From Clostridium sp. 26_22 (GTDB lineage Bacteria > Bacillota > Clostridia > TANB77 > CAG-508): a stretch of DNA of 36,630 nucleotides. Where the stretch lies: contig MNRP01000044.1 in assembly GCA_001916005.1 (NCBI GenBank), positions 1 to 36,630 of the forward strand. Direction: 5' to 3'. The notes under the pieces are model-generated. The model did not search any database and was not told the origin of the DNA. It saw only the letters and a program-made list of their open reading frames with translations. Positions within the stretch are counted from its first letter, which is position 1; every line of letters starts with the position of its first letter. Positions 1 through 7,464 of this stretch are shown piece after piece. The position numbers were made by a program, and so were the translations under genes.

Positions 1-1
1 T

Positions 2-142
2 TTTTCTATAATCTCTTTCAGTTTAGGAATATTTGCTAGAGAGATCATAGAAATATTAGAAAGAAATAAAAGATATAAAACTGTAAAAAAATTAAGTGAG
101 CAAAATTTTAAAAAAGCAATGGAAGATTTAGAAATTAAATAG
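2..142 (+). CDS. 3' end of an unidentified gene (cut by window edge)
   Basis: An open frame runs in from the left edge and stops with TAG at 140-142, giving 46 residues. The visible part begins with a hydrophobic stretch (Phe/Ile/Ser/Leu, residues 1-11) followed by a charged helical tail rich in Lys and Glu. No start codon can be assigned, and I do not recognise the family. A membrane-anchored small protein of the mobile element is possible. It lies upstream of the helix-turn-helix gene, so it is probably element cargo. It could also be a chance open frame, because AT-rich DNA gives few stops only in some frames. Confidence 0.35.
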   Translation, partial: FSIISFSLGIFAREIIEILERNKRYKTVKKLSEQNFKKAMEDLEIK

Positions 143-212
143 AGTTTTAATATAAGCTCTATTAGTTTCTTCATATTTAAAATCTGTTAGCAAAAAGTTG
201 CAGGAGGGTACT

Positions 213-632
213 ATGAATGAGAAAATTTTAAAAATGTATTTTGAAGATAAAATGAAGCAAATAGAAATTGCGAAAGAATTAAATATTTCAAAATATAAAG
301 TTTCAAGAGTAGTGACTAAAGATTTTAGATATAAATTAGAAAAAGAAAAAAGAAAAGAAATAAACAAAAAAAAGCATAATGCTCAAACTATGCAATATAT
401 TGCTAAAAAAAGAAAGCAAAGAAAAGATGGTGATATAGCGTATGCACAATTAAGACAAATGCATATACAAGCTAGTAGAGAATTATCAGGTGGTAGAAAA
501 ACAATAAATAATAGAGCTTTTAGAAAGTGGAATTCATCTATTTATAATTATAATAAAAATACTAAATCTTATCATTTAAAGAGTGGAATCATAACAGGGT
601 ATGATGTACCCAAGAAAATATTATGGGAATAA
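213..632 (+). CDS. Small basic helix-turn-helix protein of the mobile element
   Basis: Protein of 139 residues. The ATG at 213 is chosen because AGGAGGG at 202-208 sits just in front of it; the TTG at 198 would overlap that ribosome site. Residues about 1-35 form a helix-turn-helix of the sigma-70 region 4/Trp-repressor type (pattern K-Q-I-E-I-A-K-E-L-N-I-S-K-Y-K-V-S-R-V). A very basic stretch (about 38-75, runs of Lys and Arg) and an uncharacterised C-terminal half follow. The motif and charge argue for DNA binding. The function is not known; a regulator or accessory factor (for example a directionality factor) for the recombinases downstream is an inference from position only. Confidence 0.65.
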   Translation: MNEKILKMYFEDKMKQIEIAKELNISKYKVSRVVTKDFRYKLEKEKRKEINKKKHNAQTMQYIAKKRKQRKDGDIAYAQLRQMHIQASRELSGGRKTINNRAFRKWNSSIYNYNKNTKSYHLKSGIITGYDVPKKILWE

Positions 633-641
633 AAAAATACA

Positions 642-674
642 GTAATATTTAAATGATTTCTTCAATATACATTA
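642..674 (+). promoter_or_regulatory. Candidate sigma-E-like promoter for the recombinase operon
   Basis: GTAATATTT (642-650), 12 bases, then CAATATACATTA (663-674), lying just before the ribosome site of the 50-codon ORF. The arrangement matches base for base in spacing, and nearly in sequence, the candidate promoter of spoIVA (GTCATATCA, 12 bases, CAATATAAATTA on the minus strand at 5493-5461). Sigma-E promoters of spore formers have an ATATT-like -35 and a CATA-like -10, so the assignment is plausible. In AT-rich DNA such matches can arise by chance. Confidence 0.4.
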
Positions 675-689
675 ACAGAGGTGAAGAAA

Positions 690-842
690 TTGGACAAAAT
701 ATTTGATAAGATCGAAACCAAAACAATAGAAAAATTTGAAAACAGTATTAAAGAAGAATTAAGTAAATATTTGATAAATTCAGCAAATAAACAGGGGTTA
801 ATTGATGACCAGATGAAAGATTATATACTTAGAAATATATAA
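690..842 (+). CDS. 50-residue hypothetical protein before the recombinase
   Basis: A short open frame with a TTG start at 690, six bases after an AGAGGTG ribosome site (678-683), and a TAA at 840-842. The product is predicted to be one or two charged amphipathic helices (many Lys, Glu and Ile) without any motif I recognise. Its stop is 13 bases before the start of the first recombinase, so the two are very probably co-transcribed. Small proteins at this place beside large serine recombinases are sometimes recombination directionality factors, but nothing in the sequence proves that here. Confidence 0.5.
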   Translation: MDKIFDKIETKTIEKFENSIKEELSKYLINSANKQGLIDDQMKDYILRNI

Positions 843-855
843 GGGGGCTTTCAAT

Positions 856-2487
856 ATGGATTTATATACAATAAGAAGAGAATTGATGTCAGGAAAAACG
901 ATATATGATTTACCACTAAGAGTTACATATTATTCAAGAGTATCAACAGAAAAGGACGAGCAAAAAAACTCGTTAGATAACCAAGAGATATATTACAAAA
1001 ATAAAATCTTAGATACACCAATGTGGACATTAGTTGATGGATATAGTGATAGAGGTATAACAGGTACTTCTACAAAAAAAAGAAAAGATTTTAATGAAAT
1101 GATTTCTGATGGACTTAATGATATGTATGATTTAATATTGACAAAAGAAGTGTGTAGATTTGCAAGAAATACATTAGATACATTACAATTAACTAGAAGT
1201 TTATTGGCAAAGGGAAAGGGAGTTTATTTTGAACTGGACAATATAAATACATTAGAACAAGAGGGAGAATTAAGATTAACAATAATGGCATCATTAGCAC
1301 AAGACGAAAGCAGACGAATCTCAGAAAGAGTAAAGTTTGGTTTTAAAAGATCAATAGAAAAAGGACGAGTATTGGGAAATAATGCTATATGGGGTTATGA
1401 AAAAGATAATTGTAAATTAAAAATGAACGAAGATGAGGCAAAAATTGTAAAAAGAATTTATGAAATATATGCATCAGGTGATATTGGAATACGAAAAGTT
1501 GGAAAAAAACTTGAAGAAGAAGGAATATTAACAAAAAAAGGAGAAACATTTGCTTATTCTACAATAAAAAATATACTTACAAATCCGAAATATAAAGGCT
1601 TTTATTCTGGGAATAAGACAAGAGTTATAGATTTCATGACTAAACAAAGAGTAAATCTTGGAGAAGATGAAATTGTAGAATATAAAGCGACAGATGACGT
1701 TGTACCACAAATTGTTGATGAAAAAATTTGGGAAAAATGTAATGAAATCTTTAAAGAAAGAAGTGAAAGAGCTAAAAGCGAAACAACTGGTTATAATACA
1801 AAATATAAATATTCTGGAAAAATTTATTGCAAAAAAGATGGACAATGTTATTGGAGAACAATTAGTAGAGGAAGAGAATTTTGGCAATGTGCATTATATA
1901 AGAAAAAAGGTATAAGTGGATGTGCAAACAATGTTAATATATATACAGAAACATTAGATGAAGTATTAAAACGAATATTTAATGAAATGTTTATAAATAA
2001 AGAAAAATTTATAGAGAATTTATTAAATAAATGTAAAGAGTGCTTTGAAGACTGTTCTACTGAAATAGATATAACTTCACTACAAAATAAAATTGAAAGC
2101 TTGAAGAAAGAAAAGAAAAAATTGATAAAATTATATACTACAGAACTTATTGATGAAAAAGAATTTGAGGAAGAAAACAATATATATAACGAAAAAATAT
2201 CAGCCTATGAAGAAGAAAAAAATAAACTTATAATGTCAAGAAATAAGGATGAAATAGATGATAAGATGCAAATAATAAAGAAAAGTTTTGAAAAGGATTT
2301 TGAATTTTTTCAAGGAATACCAGCACAATTAGTAGATGTAATTTTAGATAAAATAAAAGTAGAGAGACTGGATGATACAGGATTAGCAAATTTAGAAATA
2401 GTTTTAAAAGTTGGAATTACAATAGAATTATTATATAAAAAGAAAAAAATAATTAAGTACATAGATAAGCAAAAGATTGCTAGTTAA
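856..2487 (+). CDS. Large serine recombinase (first of two)
   Basis: A 543-residue site-specific recombinase. The resolvase/invertase catalytic domain (about 22-170) carries the Y-x-R-V-S-T motif, with the presumed nucleophile Ser30 and Arg28, and the later R-F-A-R-N and S-L-A-Q-D-E-S-R-R signatures. It is followed by a PF07508 'Recombinase' domain (about 185-300, with the N-P-K-Y-K-G motif), a zinc-ribbon-like region with paired Cys (about 320-360), and a Lys/Glu-rich coiled coil (about 405-465). The length is normal for phage integrases and SpoIVCA-type skin recombinases. The start follows AGGGGG at 842-847. It has the same layout as the second recombinase and is nearly collinear with it up to the zinc ribbon; the DNA-recognition end then diverges. 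All key residues are present, so it should be active. Confidence 0.93.
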   Translation: MDLYTIRRELMSGKTIYDLPLRVTYYSRVSTEKDEQKNSLDNQEIYYKNKILDTPMWTLVDGYSDRGITGTSTKKRKDFNEMISDGLNDMYDLILTKEVCRFARNTLDTLQLTRSLLAKGKGVYFELDNINTLEQEGELRLTIMASLAQDESRRISERVKFGFKRSIEKGRVLGNNAIWGYEKDNCKLKMNEDEAKIVKRIYEIYASGDIGIRKVGKKLEEEGILTKKGETFAYSTIKNILTNPKYKGFYSGNKTRVIDFMTKQRVNLGEDEIVEYKATDDVVPQIVDEKIWEKCNEIFKERSERAKSETTGYNTKYKYSGKIYCKKDGQCYWRTISRGREFWQCALYKKKGISGCANNVNIYTETLDEVLKRIFNEMFINKEKFIENLLNKCKECFEDCSTEIDITSLQNKIESLKKEKKKLIKLYTTELIDEKEFEEENNIYNEKISAYEEEKNKLIMSRNKDEIDDKMQIIKKSFEKDFEFFQGIPAQLVDVILDKIKVERLDDTGLANLEIVLKVGITIELLYKKKKIIKYIDKQKIAS

Positions 2488-2509
2488 AAGCCCATAAGGG
2501 CTTTTTAAT
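2486..2509 (+). terminator. Rho-independent terminator after recombinase 1
   Basis: AAAAGCCC, a four-base loop, then GGGCTTTTT, beginning within the stop codon of the first recombinase. It separates the two recombinase genes into different transcripts. Confidence 0.8.
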
Positions 2510-2513
2510 TTTG

Positions 2514-2560
2514 GAAATATCTTTCAAAATGTTGACAATAAATACAAACAGAGTTACAAC
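2514..2560 (+). promoter_or_regulatory. Possible promoter region of recombinase 2
   Basis: TTGACA at 2532-2537 with a poor -10 (TACAAC, 2555-2560) 17 bases on. Overlapping it is a sigma-E-like arrangement (GAAATATCT at 2514-2522, 13 bases, CAATAAATAC at 2536-2545) resembling the motif at 642-674. Because a terminator precedes this gene, it needs its own promoter; which of the two is real cannot be told from sequence. Confidence 0.35.
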
Positions 2561-2595
2561 ACAAGCGATTAAAATAAGATTTTGGAGGTATTTCA

Positions 2596-4209
2596 ATGGA
2601 ATTATATGAAATTAGAAAAGCATTAATGTCAGGAAAAACAATATATGATTTACCTTTAAGGGTGACATATTATGCAAGAGTTTCTACAGGAAAGAATGAA
2701 CAAAAAAATTCACTAATAAATCAGGATGATTATTACAAAAACAAAATTTTATCTATACCTAAATGGACATTAGTTCAAGGCTATAGTGACAGTGGAATAA
2801 CAGGAACATCAATAAAGAAAAGAGAGGACTTTAATAATATGATACAGGATGGTATGGATGATAAATATGATCTGATTTTAACAAAAGAAGTATGTAGATT
2901 TGCAAGAAATACATTAGACACACTACAGTTTACTAGAAACTTATTAGCAAGAGGAAAAGGTATATATTTTGAATTAGATAATATTAATACTCTTGAACAA
3001 GAAGGAGAATTGAGATTAACACTTATGGCATCACTTGCACAGGATGAAAGTAGAAGAATTTCAGAAAGGGTAAAATTTGGATTTAATAGAGCAATAGAAA
3101 AAGGAAGAGTGCTTGGCAGTAATGTTATATGGGGATATGAAAAAGACAATTGTAAATTGAAAAAAATCGATGAAGAAGCAGAAATTGTTTCGAGAATTTT
3201 TGAATTATATTCCACAGGAAATATTGGAATAAGGAGAATTGGAAAGAAACTAGCAGAAGAGGGAAAATTAACGAGAAAAGGAGATGTTTTTGCTTATTCT
3301 ACAATAAAAAATATACTTACAAATCCAAAATATAAAGGATGTTATTGTGGTAAAAAAACAGAGGTGATAGATTTTATGAGTAAGGAAAGAATAGAAATTC
3401 CAAAAGAGGAATGGATTACCTATAAAGCTGAAGAGAATATTGTACCACAAATTGTAAATGACGATATATGGCAAAAATGCAATGAAATAATGGAAAAGAG
3501 AAGTAATAAGTATACTGGAACTGGAGATCGTTGGAATAATCAATACCAATATTCTAATTTATTGATATGTACTAATGATGGAAAAAAATTTTGGAGAAGA
3601 AAGCATAGACCAACAGCAAAAGAAGAATTTTGGATATGTTCTGAATATGCTAAGAATGGCTTAAAAAATTGTAATAATCATACATATATTGGAACTGAGG
3701 AATTAAATAGTATATTAAGTGAGGTTTTTTCTGAATTATTAGAAAAGAAATCAATGATACTTAAAGAAATGTTGAAAGCAAATTCTAGGTTAGACAAAAA
3801 GGATTTTAAATTAGAAAAAAATATAAAAATTTTAGAAAATGCAATAAATGAAAAGGAAAAGAATAAAGCTAATTTAATAAAATTATATACTATGAATAAA
3901 ATTACTGATGATGAGTTTGAAAAAATCAAGAATGAATATCAAGACGAAATTATGGATTATAAAAGTCAATTAATACAATTAAAAGTAAATAGAGATGCAA
4001 ATGAAACTGGAAAAAATCAACAAAAAATAAAGAAGTTTTTTGATTTTGATACATTTGAATTAACAAAAGAATTTATACATGAAAAAATCGATAGGATATA
4101 TGTACAAGGAATTGAAAAAAATCATGTTAAGCTAAAAATAAATTTCCACCTCGGCTTGGAAATGAGCGAGGTGGATAAAAAAAGTATCTGTTTAGGTCTT
4201 ATTATATGA
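2596..4209 (+). CDS. Large serine recombinase (second of two) reading into spoIVA
   Basis: A 537-residue paralogue of the gene before it. It has the same N-terminus, presumed catalytic Ser30 in Y-A-R-V-S-T, the R-F-A-R-N motif, the Recombinase domain with N-P-K-Y-K-G, a Cys-containing zinc-ribbon region (about 315-360) and a coiled coil (about 385-465). A TTTGGAGG ribosome site lies at 2580-2587. The first 300 residues are very like recombinase 1, with identical stretches even at DNA level; the specificity half differs. Oddly, its last codons and TGA stop (4195-4209) lie in sequence that belongs to the opposite-strand spoIVA gene. The element boundary therefore runs through its 3' end, and its C-terminus would change if the element were excised or moved. 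It is the recombinase nearest the junction and thus the best candidate for acting on it. Confidence 0.93.
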   Translation: MELYEIRKALMSGKTIYDLPLRVTYYARVSTGKNEQKNSLINQDDYYKNKILSIPKWTLVQGYSDSGITGTSIKKREDFNNMIQDGMDDKYDLILTKEVCRFARNTLDTLQFTRNLLARGKGIYFELDNINTLEQEGELRLTLMASLAQDESRRISERVKFGFNRAIEKGRVLGSNVIWGYEKDNCKLKKIDEEAEIVSRIFELYSTGNIGIRRIGKKLAEEGKLTRKGDVFAYSTIKNILTNPKYKGCYCGKKTEVIDFMSKERIEIPKEEWITYKAEENIVPQIVNDDIWQKCNEIMEKRSNKYTGTGDRWNNQYQYSNLLICTNDGKKFWRRKHRPTAKEEFWICSEYAKNGLKNCNNHTYIGTEELNSILSEVFSELLEKKSMILKEMLKANSRLDKKDFKLEKNIKILENAINEKEKNKANLIKLYTMNKITDDEFEKIKNEYQDEIMDYKSQLIQLKVNRDANETGKNQQKIKKFFDFDTFELTKEFIHEKIDRIYVQGIEKNHVKLKINFHLGLEMSEVDKKSICLGLII

Positions 4210-5408
4210 ATACTAGGTGCAGTCGCCTTTAATTTAACACCAAATCTAGAGCCTTGTTTAACCATTTCAGGTTCTTCTAAAACTAAATCATCAATAGATG
4301 GAGTAACAATTCCATAACCTTTAGCATTTACTTCTTCTAAGGCATAAGCAATTTTGTCATATTTTTTCTTAGCAGTTGAAAGCTCAGAGATAATACCAAA
4401 TAAATCACCTTCATTTTCAACAGTTACACCTGTAATTTCAGAAAGAATTTGATAGAACAATTCCTCTTTTAAATCAATAGTAACTCTAACATTACCAGAA
4501 CCTAATTCAATATTATCAATAGAAGTTCTTGATATTATATCTGTTTGATTAATCTTATTACAACAAGAAGATACATCTTTTAAAACTTTAATATCAGAAA
4601 AGGCATCTTTTAATTCATTAAATAATTCAGCTTTAACAGGATGATTAAAATCTAAACCATCAACCCAACGAGGAAATTTAATAGAAATTTGCTCAGTAGG
4701 AAATTCGTATAATATCTTTGAAAACATTGTATTAATATCATCAATAGACAAATTTGAACAATTTATAGGTAATACACTATTTTGATATTTATTACTTAAT
4801 TTTTCAGCCAACTCTTGAGTATAACTAGAATTTGGTTCAGAAGAGTTTAATAAAATAATAAATGGTTTATTTAAAGCTTTTAATTCAGAAACTACTCTTT
4901 CTTCTGCTTTTATGTAGTCCTCTCTAGGAATATCTGTAACAGAACCATCAGTTGTTACTAAAATACCAATAGTTGAATGTTCTTCAATAACTTTTTTTGT
5001 ACCAATTTCAGCAGCTTGTTCAAAAGGAATTTCTTCTTCAGACCAAGGAGTTTTTACCATTCTAGGCATATCATCTTCCAGATAACCAATAGCATTGTCA
5101 ACTAAATAGCCAACACAATCAACAAGTCTGGTTTTAAATTTTAAATTATTATCTAAAGTAATTTCAATAGCCTCATTAGGAACAAATTTAGGTTCTGTAG
5201 TCATAATAGTTTTTCCACCAGCACTTTGAGGCAGTTCATCTTTTGCTCTTTCTTTTTTATATTCATTATCAATATTAGGGATTACAAGTAAATCCATAAA
5301 GTTCTTAATAAATGTTGATTTTCCTGTTCTAACAGGACCTACAACACCAACGTAAATGTCCCCATCAGTTCTTTTTGCGATATCTTGATATAAGCTAGAC
5401 TTTTCCAT
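4122..5408 (-). CDS. spoIVA: Stage IV sporulation protein A, 3' end replaced by element
   Basis: SpoIVA is the mother-cell ATPase that polymerises on the forespore surface as the base of the spore coat. The P-loop G-P-V-R-T-G-K-S is at residues 24-31 and the Walker-B-type Asp97 lies in L-V-D-C-V-G, as in Bacillus subtilis. The family signature continues in register to about Arg404 (4197), in the conserved S-I-H-I-I-R stretch. After this the frame carries 24 unrelated residues and stops at 4122. Known SpoIVA proteins are about 492 residues, so roughly the last 88, the conserved C-terminal domain needed for localisation and assembly, are missing. The break coincides with the end of the recombinase element. 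The start follows AGGAGGTATATAG, and a sigma-E-like promoter lies upstream. Either the gene is restored by excision of the element or the strain cannot make a normal coat. Confidence 0.93.
   Translation of the reverse strand: MEKSSLYQDIAKRTDGDIYVGVVGPVRTGKSTFIKNFMDLLVIPNIDNEYKKERAKDELPQSAGGKTIMTTEPKFVPNEAIEITLDNNLKFKTRLVDCVGYLVDNAIGYLEDDMPRMVKTPWSEEEIPFEQAAEIGTKKVIEEHSTIGILVTTDGSVTDIPREDYIKAEERVVSELKALNKPFIILLNSSEPNSSYTQELAEKLSNKYQNSVLPINCSNLSIDDINTMFSKILYEFPTEQISIKFPRWVDGLDFNHPVKAELFNELKDAFSDIKVLKDVSSCCNKINQTDIISRTSIDNIELGSGNVRVTIDLKEELFYQILSEITGVTVENEGDLFGIISELSTAKKKYDKIAYALEEVNAKGYGIVTPSIDDLVLEEPEMVKQGSRFGVKLKATAPSIHIIRPKQILFLSTSLISKPRWKFIFSLT
4146..4174. repeat. 8-bp perfect inverted repeat beside the element/spoIVA junction
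   Basis: CCACCTCG (4146-4153) and CGAGGTGG (4167-4174) form a GC-rich hairpin with a 13-base loop, in a region otherwise almost free of G and C. No U-run follows on either strand, so it is a poor terminator. It lies about 20 bases inside the presumed element end and may be part of the recombinase recognition site or a structure between the convergent transcripts. Confidence 0.6.
4160..4225. other. Presumed right attachment junction of the element in spoIVA
   Basis: To the right of about 4197 the minus strand encodes family-conserved SpoIVA; to the left it encodes unrelated residues while the plus strand encodes the recombinase end. The crossover must therefore lie near 4190-4200. Serine-recombinase attachment sites span about 40-50 bp around a 2-bp core. 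The matching left site is not in the window, so the core cannot be defined. Confidence 0.55.
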
Positions 5409-5460
5409 CTATATACCTCCTTTAAATTTCAAGAAAATGTTTGTACCAAATAACTTTAAT

Positions 5461-5493
5461 TAATTTATATTGCTAATATTCAAATGATATGAC
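5461..5493 (-). promoter_or_regulatory. Candidate sigma-E promoter of spoIVA
   Basis: Read on the minus strand: GTCATATCA, 12 bases, CAATATAAATTA, ending about 50 bases before the start codon. spoIVA is a classic sigma-E gene in Bacillus, and the -35 GTCATAT matches the known preference well; the -10 is an acceptable match. The same arrangement occurs at 642-674 in front of the recombinase operon. Confidence 0.55.
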
Positions 5494-5509
5494 AAGTTTT
5501 CAAAAAAAT

Positions 5510-5538
5510 TTGCTAAATTTAAATAAATGTGATAAAAT
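5510..5538 (+). promoter_or_regulatory. Sigma-A promoter for the UDP-sugar pyrophosphorylase
   Basis: TTGCTA (5510-5515), 17-base spacer, TAAAAT (5533-5538), about 110 bases before the start of the downstream gene. Confidence 0.5.
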
Positions 5539-5646
5539 AGCCATATTGATTAGGATGAATAACAATATTTTGAAAAATGAATAAAATATAGTAAAAAAAC
5601 TTGTTATCTTTATAAAAACATGAAGATAATAAAGGAGGAACTAAGA

Positions 5647-6900
5647 ATGGAAAAAGAGCAAGAAACAATAAAATTATTAAAAGAATATAATCAAGAACAT
5701 ATTATAAAATTATTAGAAAAATTAGATGGAAAAGAAAAAGAGGAATTAATAAATCAAATAAATAATATAGATTTTCATCAAATAAATGAGTTATATCAAA
5801 ATACTAAAAAAGATATAGAAATAAAAGAAAACAAAATAGAATCAATACAATATTTAGACAAAGAAAAATTAACAAAAACACAAAAAGATGAATTTGATGA
5901 ATTAGGCGAAAAAGAAATTACTAGTGGAAAATATGCAGTAGTTACAATGGCTGGAGGACAAGGAACAAGACTTGGTCACACAGGACCTAAGGGTACATTT
6001 AAATTAGATGTTTATGGAAAAGGAAAATATTTATTTGAAATATTAGCAGAAAATTTAAAAGATGCTAACAAAAAATATAATACAATTATTCCATGGTACA
6101 TAATGACTAGTAAAGAAAACAATGACCAAACACAAGAATTTTTAGAAAAAAACAATTACTTTGGTTATGATAGAAATAATGTAATGTTATTTGAACAAGG
6201 TGAATTACCATTAGTTGATACAGAAGGAAAAATGTTAATAAGCAAAGACTTAAAAATAAAAGAAGCTTCAGATGGCAATGGAGGAGTATTCTCATCTTTA
6301 AGAACAAGCGGAATGTTAGCAGACATGAAAGAAAGAGGAATAAAATGGGTATTTATAGGTGGAGTAGACAATGCTATTTTAAAAATGGCAGATGTTACTT
6401 TACTAGGAATGGCAATAGATAAAAATGTACAAATAGCATCAAAATCAGTAGTAAAAGCAAATCCACATGAAAGAGTTGGAGTATTTTGCAAAATGAATGG
6501 ACACCCAAAAGTAATAGAATATTCAGAATTACCAGAAAAAATGGCAGAAGAAATAGATGAAAATGGAGAATTAAGATATGGTGAATCACATATTATGTGT
6601 AATCTATTTACAATAGAAGCAATAGAGAAAATAAGTAAAGAACCATTAATATACCATAGTGCATTCAAGAAAAATTCATATATAGATGAAAATGGAAAAG
6701 AAATTGTACCAGATTCACCAAATTCATATAAATTTGAAGCATTTATCTTTGATAGTTTTGAATTATTTGATGATATAGCAATTTTAAGAGGAAAAAGAGA
6801 GGATGATTTTGCACCAGTAAAAAATAAAGAAGGTGTTGATAGTCCAAAAACTGCAAAAGAATTATATGAAAAATATTGGGAAAGACAAAACCAAAAATAA
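5647..6900 (+). CDS. UDP-sugar pyrophosphorylase (UAP1/UDPGP type)
   Basis: A 417-residue nucleotidyltransferase of the eukaryote-like UDPGP family (PF01704). It joins UTP with a sugar 1-phosphate, most likely N-acetylglucosamine or N-acetylgalactosamine phosphate, to give the UDP-sugar for cell-wall or glycan synthesis. The nucleotide-binding signature M-A-G-G-Q-G-T-R-L-G is at 101-110, followed by G-P-K-G-T-F. An N-terminal helical region (1-90) precedes it, as in human UAP1, and the central I-G-G-V-D-N-A motif of the family is present. ATG at 5647 is preferred over the ATG at 5620 because AAGGAGG (5632-5638) lies eight bases before it. The gene stands alone and ends in a strong terminator. 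The exact sugar cannot be read from the sequence. Confidence 0.88.
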   Translation: MEKEQETIKLLKEYNQEHIIKLLEKLDGKEKEELINQINNIDFHQINELYQNTKKDIEIKENKIESIQYLDKEKLTKTQKDEFDELGEKEITSGKYAVVTMAGGQGTRLGHTGPKGTFKLDVYGKGKYLFEILAENLKDANKKYNTIIPWYIMTSKENNDQTQEFLEKNNYFGYDRNNVMLFEQGELPLVDTEGKMLISKDLKIKEASDGNGGVFSSLRTSGMLADMKERGIKWVFIGGVDNAILKMADVTLLGMAIDKNVQIASKSVVKANPHERVGVFCKMNGHPKVIEYSELPEKMAEEIDENGELRYGESHIMCNLFTIEAIEKISKEPLIYHSAFKKNSYIDENGKEIVPDSPNSYKFEAFIFDSFELFDDIAILRGKREDDFAPVKNKEGVDSPKTAKELYEKYWERQNQK

Positions 6901-6903
6901 AGA

Positions 6904-6935
6904 AAGAAGTTATCGAAAAAGATAACTTCTTTTTA
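6904..6935. terminator. Bidirectional terminator between convergent genes
   Basis: AAGAAGTTATC (6904-6914), six-base loop, GATAACTTCTT (6921-6931) with a T-run. It serves the pyrophosphorylase gene on the plus strand; the stem's A-rich left side can serve the minus-strand gene that ends at 6937. Confidence 0.85.
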
Positions 6936-6936
6936 A

Positions 6937-7308
6937 CTACATTTGTTGATTTCCAGGTATAAAGTAATCAACAACACCATAGATTAAAGCACCTATTATA
7001 GCAGCAATCCAAGAAATAGAGTAACCTGCTACAAAGAATTGAGTAACATATAGAATAATAGCAGCTAAAGCAAATCCTACAAAACCTTTACCAAAAGGAC
7101 TCGCATGTAAACCAGTAAATTTAGTAACTAAATAATCTATTACTGTTAAAACAACAGCAGCTATAATTAATGTCCATATATTATTGATAGAAAATCCGGG
7201 TGTGAAAAATGCAGTAATAGCCAAAACAACAGCTGCAGCAACTAATCTACCAACAATTTGCCAAACTGTGCTTGCACCATTTTCGCTTCTACTTTGTGAA
7301 TTTGACAT
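6937..7308 (-). CDS. Phage-holin-family (YvlD-like) small membrane protein
   Basis: A 123-residue integral membrane protein with a polar N-terminus (about 1-15) and four hydrophobic segments (about 17-37, 44-63, 72-93, 97-116). It fits the 'membrane protein of unknown function/phage holin family 4' group (PF04020, YvlD) in length and layout. It starts at an ATG preceded by AGGAGG on the minus strand. In Bacillus the YvlD relatives belong to envelope-stress operons, but here the gene is single and not next to a prophage. No catalytic residues are apparent, and the role is unknown. Confidence 0.7.
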   Translation of the reverse strand: MSNSQSRSENGASTVWQIVGRLVAAAVVLAITAFFTPGFSINNIWTLIIAAVVLTVIDYLVTKFTGLHASPFGKGFVGFALAAIILYVTQFFVAGYSISWIAAIIGALIYGVVDYFIPGNQQM

Positions 7309-7464
7309 TGTAGTAACCTCCTTAGTTTTAAAAATTTGTAATGTAAAAAATTTAAGGTTCTAAAATTATTATTCACAATAAAAAAATAATTATTCAAAAA
7401 TATAAGTATAAAAAAGTAAAAATTTGCAAAAGATAAATAAAACTTTAAAATTAGAGGTGTATAT

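Noticed and set aside
128..367. Minus-strand open frame near the left end, tested as the missing SpoIVA C-terminus
   Set aside because: It shows none of the SpoIVA tail landmarks (no E-K-Q-S-E-E or G-G-L-I-C-like motif), is Phe/Ser/Ile-rich as expected of antisense AT-rich DNA, and lies opposite the real helix-turn-helix gene.
6165..6668. 167-codon minus-strand open frame
   Set aside because: It lies wholly inside the UDP-sugar pyrophosphorylase gene in the opposite direction, with no ribosome site or recognisable motif.
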